Of a stretch of DNA of 8,494 nt, positions 1 through 5,070 are shown piece by piece. The notes beneath the pieces were generated by a model that saw nothing but the letters and a program-made list of their open reading frames with translations, searched no databases and was not told where the DNA came from. Source of the stretch: EX4484-2 sp964592095. Its GTDB lineage: Archaea; Altiarchaeota; Altiarchaeia; IMC4; QMZM01. The stretch covers positions 1 through 8,494 of the forward strand of contig CAZQER010000048.1 of the NCBI GenBank assembly GCA_964592095.1, written 5' to 3'. Numbering within the stretch: position 1 is the first letter of the stretch; every line of letters begins with the position of its first letter. The translations under genes and the position numbers were made by a program.

Positions 1-1
1 A

Positions 2-139
2 ACTCTAACGGTAACTACAACATCAACCACAACAACTCAGGTAAAACAGAAAAGGATGAATCTTATGCTTTATCTTCCATTATTTGGCTTTCTACTCTTA
101 TTGATTGCGGTTGGTTTCTATTTCTATTATAGAAAGTAG
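2..139 (+). CDS. C-terminal end of a membrane-anchored surface protein (5' partial)
   Basis: The reading frame is open from the window edge and ends at TAG 137-139, giving 45 visible residues. The first part is a run of threonines with some serine and valine, typical of the O-glycosylated stalks of archaeal surface proteins. A short basic patch (QKR) follows, then a single hydrophobic helix of about 20 residues rich in Leu, Phe and Ile, and a tiny basic tail (YYRK). This order (outside stalk, membrane anchor, positive cytoplasmic tail) suggests an externally exposed protein held by a C-terminal helix. The main domain lies outside the window, so family and function cannot be given. A weak A+T-rich hairpin (TTATCA, 5-base loop, TGATAA, 148-164) follows the stop and may or may not help end the transcript. 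Confidence 0.6.
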   Translation, partial: TLTVTTTSTTTTQVKQKRMNLMLYLPLFGFLLLLIAVGFYFYYRK

Positions 140-191
140 AAAGGCATTTATCAAGAAATGATAATAAAATTTATGATTTGAGTGGAAAATA

Positions 192-209
192 TTTATAAAG
201 ATTATAAAT
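192..209 (+). promoter_or_regulatory. TATA box region of the winged-helix/ncs6 unit
   Basis: TTTATAAAG (192-200) is a good archaeal TATA box. Its centre is about 25 bases before the ATG at 221, so transcription should start on or next to the start codon and give a leaderless mRNA. A second A+T-rich match, ATTATAAAT (201-209), overlaps it and is too close to the ATG to be the main box. No Shine-Dalgarno sequence precedes the ATG, which agrees with a leaderless start. Confidence 0.55.
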
Positions 210-220
210 GGTGTTAATCT

Positions 221-673
221 ATGAATTTACTTTCAGATATACGACTTAAATGGTATGATGATAGTAGTTTAATGCTTGAAAAGAAAAGAGAATTGATAGA
301 ATTATTTTTGGATACCTTAGGGGTAAGCAGAGATGTAGCAGTGGATATATTTGAGGTTCTTGTTAAGGCAAGGAGAGATGATATAGGTTTGACTACAACA
401 GAAATAAGGAGTGAAATTATAAAACTAAGAAAGGAAAGGAAAGTCAAGAATATAGAGGATGGACTTACCAAGAGAAATATACAGATATGGTTGAAATTCT
501 TCAGAGATATCGGAATGATTGAAAGATTTGGATTTAGATATCGATTTACAAAAAATAAAACTCCTAGTGTGGCTTTTAAGGAGTACACAAAACCAGACAT
601 TATAGATAAAAGTGCTGAATACATGTATAAACTTCTAAAAGAAATAGAGAATAGATATGGAATCAAAAAATAA
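221..673 (+). CDS. Winged-helix-like DNA-binding protein, unrecognised family
   Basis: The 150-residue product is highly charged and mostly helical, with no membrane segment or signal peptide. I do not recognise the family. Residues about 37-112 read like a winged helix: a helix at 37-50, the GLTTTEIRSEI helix at 56-67, a candidate recognition helix at 82-97 (TKRNIQIWLKFFRDIG), then an aromatic, basic hairpin at 98-112 (MIERFGFRYRF) that would be the wing. The C-terminal part (128-150) is another basic helix. The ATG at 221 is preceded by a TATA box at leaderless spacing. The last 17 bases overlap the start of ncs6, so the two are probably cotranscribed and translationally coupled. A role as regulator or nucleic-acid-binding partner is inference from fold and context only. 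Confidence 0.75.
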   Translation: MNLLSDIRLKWYDDSSLMLEKKRELIELFLDTLGVSRDVAVDIFEVLVKARRDDIGLTTTEIRSEIIKLRKERKVKNIEDGLTKRNIQIWLKFFRDIGMIERFGFRYRFTKNKTPSVAFKEYTKPDIIDKSAEYMYKLLKEIENRYGIKK

Positions 674-1601
674 ATGCTCTCGCTGTAGCAGAGATTCTAT
701 AATTGAATTGAGATATCTGGGTGAATCACTTTGTGGTAGGTGTTTCACAAAACTGTTTGAGAAGAGGATTAGAAGGACAATAAGATTGAATAAACTTCTA
801 AAATACGATGACAGAATTGGTATTACCCTGTCTGGAGGGAAGGATTCCGCAGTTGCTCTTTATATAATGAAAAGGCTTACCTCCTCAATCCCAAAATCTG
901 AGATAATAGCAATAACAATAGACCCGGGAATTAAAGGATACGGAAAAAAGAGCCTTAAGGCTGCAAAAAATCTATGCAAGGGTCTTGATGTAGAGCAATA
1001 TGTATTCTCCTTCAGAGAATATTTTGGATTTACAATAGATGAATTGGTCAAAAAAATAAAATCTATGGGGAATAAAGCCCCTACATGTAGTTATTGCGGT
1101 ATATTAAGAAGGAAACTCATAAATGAAAGAGGAAGGGAGTTAGGGTTAAATAAAATTGTAACTGGGCATAACTTGGATGATGAAGTTCAAACTGCACTGA
1201 TGAACTACATTAGAGGAGATTTTAATAGGATTATCAGAATGGGTCCATTTGTTGGTGTATTGAAAAATAAAGGATTTGTTCCAAGAATAAAACCCCTCAG
1301 AGAATGCCCGGAGGAGGAGATTCTCAGATATGCAATAATAAAGAAAATAGAATTCAATAAAGACAGATGTCCTTACTCATACGATGCATTCAGACAGACA
1401 ATAAGAGGTATAATAGATACAATAGAAAAAAAATATCCAGGAAGTAGATTTCAGATGCTGAATTCTACAGATAATCTAATAGAAATACTCAGAAAAAATG
1501 TTGAATTTAAAAAAATAAATATATGTGCTGAATGTGGTGAATTAACATCAGGAAGATTATGTAAGGTATGTGAAATGATAAAGGGGCTGGATTTGGGTTA
1601 G
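657..1601 (+). CDS. ncs6: tRNA wobble-uridine 2-thiolation protein, Ncs6/CTU1 (NcsA) type
   Basis: This 314-residue protein belongs to the TtcA/TtuA/Ncs6 group of PP-loop ATPases. These adenylate C2 of a tRNA uridine and replace its oxygen with sulfur carried by a ubiquitin-like protein. Visible motifs are an N-terminal zinc knuckle (C7, C10, C26, C29), the PP-loop SGGKDS (59-64), CSYCG (C144, C147) with C238 in DRCPY as probable iron-sulfur ligands, GHNLDDE (170-176), and a C-terminal zinc knuckle (C290, C293, C302, C305). The LMNYIRGDF segment and the C-terminal CAECG...GLDLG tail resemble CTU1/Ncs6 (s2U34) more than TtuA (s2U54), so I favour position 34. That choice is inference; membership of the wider family is secure. 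The ATG at 657 lies inside the preceding gene. The ATG at 674 is in another frame and would not give this protein. Confidence 0.92.
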   Translation: MESKNKCSRCSRDSIIELRYLGESLCGRCFTKLFEKRIRRTIRLNKLLKYDDRIGITLSGGKDSAVALYIMKRLTSSIPKSEIIAITIDPGIKGYGKKSLKAAKNLCKGLDVEQYVFSFREYFGFTIDELVKKIKSMGNKAPTCSYCGILRRKLINERGRELGLNKIVTGHNLDDEVQTALMNYIRGDFNRIIRMGPFVGVLKNKGFVPRIKPLRECPEEEILRYAIIKKIEFNKDRCPYSYDAFRQTIRGIIDTIEKKYPGSRFQMLNSTDNLIEILRKNVEFKKINICAECGELTSGRLCKVCEMIKGLDLG

Positions 1602-1612
1602 TAGTATTGAAT

Positions 1613-3682
1613 TCAGAATTGCATAATCTTTTCAGCAGTCTTCTTCCCCACAATTTTTGCAATCTCTTTTACATCCGCATTCTTCAAATCTGATACTTTC
1701 TTATAACCCCTATTGAAAAGTTTTCTTGCTCTCACTCTTCCCACCCCCTTGATACCTATAAGTGGAATTAATTCCTCCTTGATTCCATTTTTAAGTCTGA
1801 TTTCCATTTTACCCATCTCAATAGAGGATTTTTTCAATCCAAGAATCCTTGATATTTCAGATGCCGAGTAAGCCAACCATTCTGCAATCTTCGTTTTTTG
1901 ATACAACACACCCGGAGGTATATTATAGTGTTTATATATAAATTCCTCTGATGCCTCCTCTATCCATAACTGTAAAATCCTTGCAGTTTTGAATCTCTCC
2001 AGAAATTTAAAATTTAAGTCAAAATCGTTAATATCCCTGAGAATATCTTCAGAATTTTCAACTATATCATTCCATATAGATGACTCCTCACCCTTCTTCA
2101 CACCTACAAGAGGTATCTCAATCGCATCACAAAGCATCTCTAAAAGCCCAAGAGTTGGGAATCTATGTTCCTTTTCAGCAGTTCTTAAAATTGAGATATA
2201 ATTAAATGCAGTCTTTGGGTCTATGTACAACTCTGAAATCCTTCCCCCCAATTCTGTAGGTAACAAAAAGATATTTTTCTCTTTTTTGATAAATCCCCAC
2301 CCTTCAAGTTTATTCAGAATATTTCTTATAATATTTTCAAACCCTTCAATACCATATTGATATCCAAAGAATGTTGATTTGAAGAATTCAAATACCGAAT
2401 CTTCTGTTATTGTAAAATTGGATGCTATCGAAGCCAATATGTGAAATCTCAACACTGGCTCAACTCCCAAGACAGAATAGATCGGTTCTATCTCACCATT
2501 TATATATTTTTCTACAAAAAAATCTCTCTCAGACTCATTCCTTGCTATTAAGAATGCCATTCCAATTTTATCATATTTTGGTCTGCCTGCTCTACCTATC
2601 TGCTGTTTATATTCCAGAACTGGAATATACCTCAATTTACCACTTCCATATCTTGTCAAATCCCTCACAATTACCGTTCTAGAAGGCAGATTAACACCAG
2701 CAGCAAGTGTTGGGGTTGCAACGATTATCTTTAATAAAGAATTCTTGAATGCGTCCTCTATAAGAATTCTCTGTTTGTTGGTGATTCCTGCATGATGAAA
2801 CGCAACCCCATTTCTTACACATTTACTGAGTCTTTTACACTGCTCTGTAGGTGAACTTAATGTATGGAGTATCTTCTCACCAAGATTCTTCAATTCCCCC
2901 ACATTTTTATATCCGATATTAAGGTTTTCTCCGAGTTTCTCTGCCAATGATTCTGCACTTCTCCTTGAGTTTACAAATATTAATGTCAGCCCATTATTTG
3001 AAAGTGATTCCTTTACAATTTCTTTAAGTTTTTCATTCTTGTTTTCTCCTATTACAACATTCTCCAACAATTTTACAGGTCTCCATTGAGATTCAATAAG
3101 TTCTGCATCAAGCCATTCACTCAACTCCTCTGGATTTCCAATGGTTGCAGATAATCCCAAAATCTGAATATTTTTAAATAATTTTCTGAATTTTGAAATC
3201 AATATCTCGTAAACGGGACCTCTATCACTTGCAATTAAATGAATCTCATCCATTATCAGTATTCCCGTATTTTCAAACCAGCTTGGTCTTGACCTTAGAA
3301 TAGAATCACATTTTTCTGCCGTTGTTACAAGAATATCAAAATCAAGTTCGTATCTATATTTTGAGGAATCCATTTCACCCATCTCTATTTTTACCCTGTA
3401 ACCCAATTTCTCATACTTCATAAAATCAAGATATTTCTCATAAGCAAGAGCCCTTAGAGGAACAACATAAACCACCTTTTTACCATCTTCTAACTTCTTT
3501 GCCATTAATATCTCAGCTGCAAAGGTCTTACCAGATGCTGTTGGTGTTGAAAGTAAAGCATTTCTGCCATTAATGGCATCACTCTTTACCAAAAGTTCCT
3601 GTGGGGGATAAAGTTCTCCAATACCCTCTGAAATAAAAATTTGTCTGAATCTTTCAGAAATTGGAAGGTCATTTATATGCAT
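1613..3682 (-). CDS. hel308: ATP-dependent DNA helicase Hel308 (Hjm)
   Basis: Hel308 is an archaeal superfamily 2, Ski2-like 3'-5' DNA helicase that acts at stalled replication forks and in recombination. At 689 residues this copy has the usual length. Motifs in order: Q-motif YPPQ (25-28), Walker A TPTASGKT (46-53), motif II DEIH (145-148), motif III SAT (178-180), motif IV IFVNSRRSAE (235-244), FHHAG (295-299), TPTLAAGVN (323-331) and motif VI QQIGRAGR (360-367). A winged-helix and ratchet region follows, then a C-terminal helix-hairpin-helix (about 640-689, containing IGIKGVGRVRARKLF). The box II sequence is DEIH rather than the commoner DEAH/DEVH. The gene runs opposite to its neighbours; its stop is 11 bases from that of ncs6, and its start is 49 bases from tRNA-Trp. 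No Shine-Dalgarno site is visible before the ATG (complement of 3680-3682). Confidence 0.96.
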   Translation of the reverse strand: MHINDLPISERFRQIFISEGIGELYPPQELLVKSDAINGRNALLSTPTASGKTFAAEILMAKKLEDGKKVVYVVPLRALAYEKYLDFMKYEKLGYRVKIEMGEMDSSKYRYELDFDILVTTAEKCDSILRSRPSWFENTGILIMDEIHLIASDRGPVYEILISKFRKLFKNIQILGLSATIGNPEELSEWLDAELIESQWRPVKLLENVVIGENKNEKLKEIVKESLSNNGLTLIFVNSRRSAESLAEKLGENLNIGYKNVGELKNLGEKILHTLSSPTEQCKRLSKCVRNGVAFHHAGITNKQRILIEDAFKNSLLKIIVATPTLAAGVNLPSRTVIVRDLTRYGSGKLRYIPVLEYKQQIGRAGRPKYDKIGMAFLIARNESERDFFVEKYINGEIEPIYSVLGVEPVLRFHILASIASNFTITEDSVFEFFKSTFFGYQYGIEGFENIIRNILNKLEGWGFIKKEKNIFLLPTELGGRISELYIDPKTAFNYISILRTAEKEHRFPTLGLLEMLCDAIEIPLVGVKKGEESSIWNDIVENSEDILRDINDFDLNFKFLERFKTARILQLWIEEASEEFIYKHYNIPPGVLYQKTKIAEWLAYSASEISRILGLKKSSIEMGKMEIRLKNGIKEELIPLIGIKGVGRVRARKLFNRGYKKVSDLKNADVKEIAKIVGKKTAEKIMQF

Positions 3683-3710
3683 TTTTAATAATATTTTGTA
3701 TTAGACTCCA

Positions 3711-3720
3711 TATAGTATAA
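3711..3720 (-). promoter_or_regulatory. Probable TATA box of hel308 in the divergent hel308/tRNA-Trp spacer
   Basis: On the minus strand the spacer reads TTATACTATA, centred about 33 bases before the hel308 ATG, predicting a leader of only a few bases. The whole divergent spacer (3683-3731) is 49 bases and must also hold the tRNA-Trp promoter. For the tRNA the only candidate is the A+T-rich AATAATATTTT at 3686-3696, which would imply a 5' leader of roughly 14 bases. The two promoters would then lie almost back to back. Assignment is by spacing only. Confidence 0.4.
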
Positions 3721-3763
3721 CAAAGATAAAAGGGGCTGTAGGGTAACCAGGCATCCTAGCGGG

Positions 3764-3849
3764 CTCCAGCATCATATTAACTGGAGCGCTGATTCCTTTG
3801 GAAGATGACGAAAAGAGGGTCAGAGGTTAAAATGCCTTTGATGGAGTGA
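3764..3849 (+). other. Canonical bulge-helix-bulge splice motif of the tRNA-Trp intron
   Basis: The substrate of the archaeal tRNA splicing endonuclease can be drawn exactly. The outer helix is the anticodon stem. The central 4-bp helix is CUCC (3764-3767) with GGAG (3843-3846). The inner helix is AUCA (3771-3774) with UGAU (3839-3842). The two 3-base bulges are AGC (3768-3770) and UGA (3847-3849). Cutting between the second and third base of each bulge gives cuts after G3769 and after G3848, the standard 37/38 intron position. Both bulges have the regular size, so a standard endonuclease should cut here. Confidence 0.93.
3770..3848 (+). ncRNA. tRNA-Trp intron acting as a box C/D 2'-O-methylation guide RNA (C34 of its own tRNA)
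   Basis: The 79-nt intron holds box C/D elements. CUGA (3789-3792) is a D/D' box. AUGACGA (3805-3811) is a C/C' box differing at one base from RUGAUGA. Between them TTCC (3793-3796) and GGAA (3800-3803) form a short stem, as needed for a kink-turn. Before CUGA, CUGGAGC (3781-3787) is perfectly complementary to GCUCCAG (3763-3769), tRNA positions 31-37. The fifth base before the D box, G3784, pairs with C34, so the D+5 rule predicts Cm34. A second, weaker pair may be CAGA (3821-3824) and UUGAUGG (3838-3844), flanked by AGAGG/CCUUU pairing. An intron-encoded guide for Cm34 is known from Haloferax tRNA-Trp, which supports this reading. Confidence 0.85.
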
Positions 3850-3884
3850 CCCGCCGATGGGGGTTCAAATCCCTCCAGCCCCAA

Positions 3885-3940
3885 AACCCTTACAATGGCT
3901 CGGAAGGGTTGGTAAGGGCGGGGAAGGCGCCCTTACCCTT
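3885..3940 (+). ncRNA. G+C-rich double-hairpin element, possible small structured RNA
   Basis: Directly after the tRNA lie two hairpins. AACCCTT (3885-3891) pairs with AAGGGTT (3904-3910). GGTAAGGGCG (3911-3920) pairs with CGCCCTTACC (3928-3937) in a perfect 10-bp stem with loop GGGAAGG. By hand count 33 of 56 bases are G or C, against roughly one third in the surroundings. The segment is upstream of the likely sppA TATA box, so it is probably not the sppA leader. It has no T-run like an archaeal terminator and no coding capacity I trust. The strand is assumed from the neighbouring tRNA and could be the other one. It could be a tRNA trailer structure, an independent small RNA or a palindromic repeat. 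I do not recognise a family. Confidence 0.4.
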
Positions 3941-3942
3941 GC

Positions 3943-3952
3943 AAATATATAT
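3943..3952 (+). promoter_or_regulatory. Probable TATA box of the sppA-rps17e-elp3 unit
   Basis: AAATATATAT lies about 33 bases before the sppA ATG at 3980, which predicts a leader of only several bases. No Shine-Dalgarno sequence is seen before that ATG. The box sits just after the G+C-rich hairpin element. A second A+T stretch (CATATTTTA, 3962-3970) is too close to the ATG to serve as its TATA box. Confidence 0.5.
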
Positions 3953-3979
3953 CTCACTTCCCATATTTTAAAAATTAGA

Positions 3980-4876
3980 ATGGAAAAAAGGTGGAAAATA
4001 TTGATAGGGATAATAGTAATTTGTTTTCTATCTCTTTTAGCTGTTGGAATATATTTTATCATAGGAGAACTCGTAAATATAAACAAACTTCCAATAATAG
4101 GAGGGAAGATCCTTGTAATCCCAATAAAGGGGGAAATAACTATGGAGGGTTGTAGTGGAAATATTTTTACTGGTATTCCAAGATGTGTTAAGGTTGGCGA
4201 TATAAAAGAAAAATTAAAGTATGCGGAGTCAAATAATGAGATAAAGGCGATAATTCTTGATATAAACTCCCCGGGAGGTGGAGTGACGGCAAGCAGAGAA
4301 CTCATGAAGGCTGTAAAAAAGACAAAGAAACCAATAGTTGCACGAATAGGTGAGGTTGGCACTTCAGGTGCCTATTATGTAGCATCAGCAGCCGATAAAA
4401 TTGTAGCATACAAGGATTCAATAACGGGGAGTATAGGAGTCATTATGACCTTACAGCACTATTATGGTCTTTATGAGAAATTGGGTATAAATGTTACTGT
4501 AATCAAGGCAGGTAAAAGCAAGGATATTGGCAGTCCTTATAGACCTATAAAGGATGAGGAAAAGGAAGAATTGAAGAGTATGGTGGATAAGATATATCAC
4601 GACTTTGTGTCAGATGTGGCAGAAAACAGGAATCTCTCATATTCCTATGTTGAAAATATATCTGATGGTTCTATATACTTAGGTACTGATGCAAAGAAAC
4701 TTCACCTGATAGATGAAATAGGTAATATGGACAGGGCAATTGAAATTGCAAAGAAACTTGGGAAAATAGAGGGAGAACCAGATATCATAAAAGTAGTGCC
4801 AAGGAAAAGGGGTATATTTGATATTTTTGGTTTTAATTCCAATTTTATAAATTGGATTGAAAGATGGGGCGTATAA
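3980..4876 (+). CDS. sppA: Signal peptide peptidase SppA, S49 family
   Basis: The product (298 residues) is an archaeal SppA, a membrane-bound serine protease that degrades cleaved signal peptides. A single N-terminal membrane anchor spans about residues 6-28. The protease domain contains LDINSPGGG (93-101), VGTSGAYYVAS (126-136) with the probable nucleophile S129, ITGSIGV (148-154), and KSKDIGSPYRP (179-189) with probable general base K181. The S129-K181 spacing of 52 matches the Ser/Lys dyads of Bacillus and Thermococcus SppA. The reading frame stays open upstream to an ATG at 3857, but that start lies inside the tRNA and would add 41 residues encoded by the tRNA end and hairpins. The ATG at 3980 puts the anchor at the N terminus and fits the TATA box. 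The 3' end overlaps rps17e by 13 bases. Confidence 0.95.
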   Translation: MEKRWKILIGIIVICFLSLLAVGIYFIIGELVNINKLPIIGGKILVIPIKGEITMEGCSGNIFTGIPRCVKVGDIKEKLKYAESNNEIKAIILDINSPGGGVTASRELMKAVKKTKKPIVARIGEVGTSGAYYVASAADKIVAYKDSITGSIGVIMTLQHYYGLYEKLGINVTVIKAGKSKDIGSPYRPIKDEEKEELKSMVDKIYHDFVSDVAENRNLSYSYVENISDGSIYLGTDAKKLHLIDEIGNMDRAIEIAKKLGKIEGEPDIIKVVPRKRGIFDIFGFNSNFINWIERWGV

Positions 4877-5064
4877 AACAAATATTCATGAAAAGAGTTG
4901 CATTACAGTTGATGGATGAATATCCGGATGAGTTTAATACAGATTTTGAAAATAATAAGAAGAAGGTGCAGGAATTTACCGATATAGAAAGTAAACCTAT
5001 GCGTAATAAGATTGCAGGGTACATAACAAGGACTATGAAACAGAAAGCCACAAAGGTTTTGTAA
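4864..5064 (+). CDS. rps17e: Small ribosomal subunit protein eS17 (S17e)
   Basis: This 66-residue basic protein is the archaeal/eukaryotic-type eS17, part of the small ribosomal subunit. Recognisable segments are the start MGRIKQIFMKRVA, the YPDEFNTDFENNKKKV segment (20-35), and the conserved IESKPMRNKIAGYITR (41-56). The length is normal for archaeal eS17, which lacks the long eukaryotic extension. The ATG lies 13 bases inside the end of sppA and the stop is 6 bases before elp3, so all three are probably cotranscribed, with translation coupled to sppA. No clear Shine-Dalgarno sequence precedes it. Confidence 0.95.
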   Translation: MGRIKQIFMKRVALQLMDEYPDEFNTDFENNKKKVQEFTDIESKPMRNKIAGYITRTMKQKATKVL

Positions 5065-5070
5065 ATTGAG

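Larger units (their letters stand above)
3732..3883 (+). tRNA. tRNA-Trp (anticodon CCA), intron-containing
   Basis: A full cloverleaf can be folded once the intron 3770-3848 is removed, leaving 38 + 35 = 73 bases. Acceptor GGGGCTG (3732-3738) pairs with CAGCCCC (3876-3882), with discriminator A3883. The D arm lies at 3741-3757 and has GG in the loop (3750-3751). Anticodon stem GCGGG (3759-3763) pairs with CCCGC (3850-3854). The anticodon loop reads CU-CCA-G-A with CCA at 3766-3768, hence tryptophan. The variable loop is CGAT, and the T stem GGGGG/CCCTC closes the loop TTCAAAT (3864-3870). The 3' CCA is not encoded (AAA follows the discriminator), so it must be added after transcription. Positions 13 and 22 of the D stem do not pair. 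Confidence 0.97.

Noticed and set aside
148..164. Small hairpin TTATCA/TGATAA after the first gene as a terminator
   Set aside because: Only 6 A+T-rich base pairs, without a T-run; too weak to call.
214..666. Minus-strand reading frame opposite the winged-helix gene
   Set aside because: Its Ser/Phe/Leu-rich product is the usual shadow of a Lys/Glu-rich gene on the other strand, and the plus-strand gene has a promoter and fits the overlap with ncs6.
3885..3940. A second tRNA gene or an H/ACA guide RNA
   Set aside because: No cloverleaf, no T-loop motif, and no ACA at the proper place after the long hairpin on either strand; left as an unclassified structured element.
3857..3979. N-terminal extension of sppA from the ATG at 3857
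   Set aside because: It begins inside the tRNA-Trp 3' half and would translate the G+C-rich hairpins; it puts 41 unusual residues before the membrane anchor. The ATG at 3980 fits the family and the TATA box better.
3865..4362. Minus-strand reading frame opposite tRNA-Trp end and sppA
   Set aside because: It ends inside the tRNA and lies opposite a well-supported protease gene; no family features.
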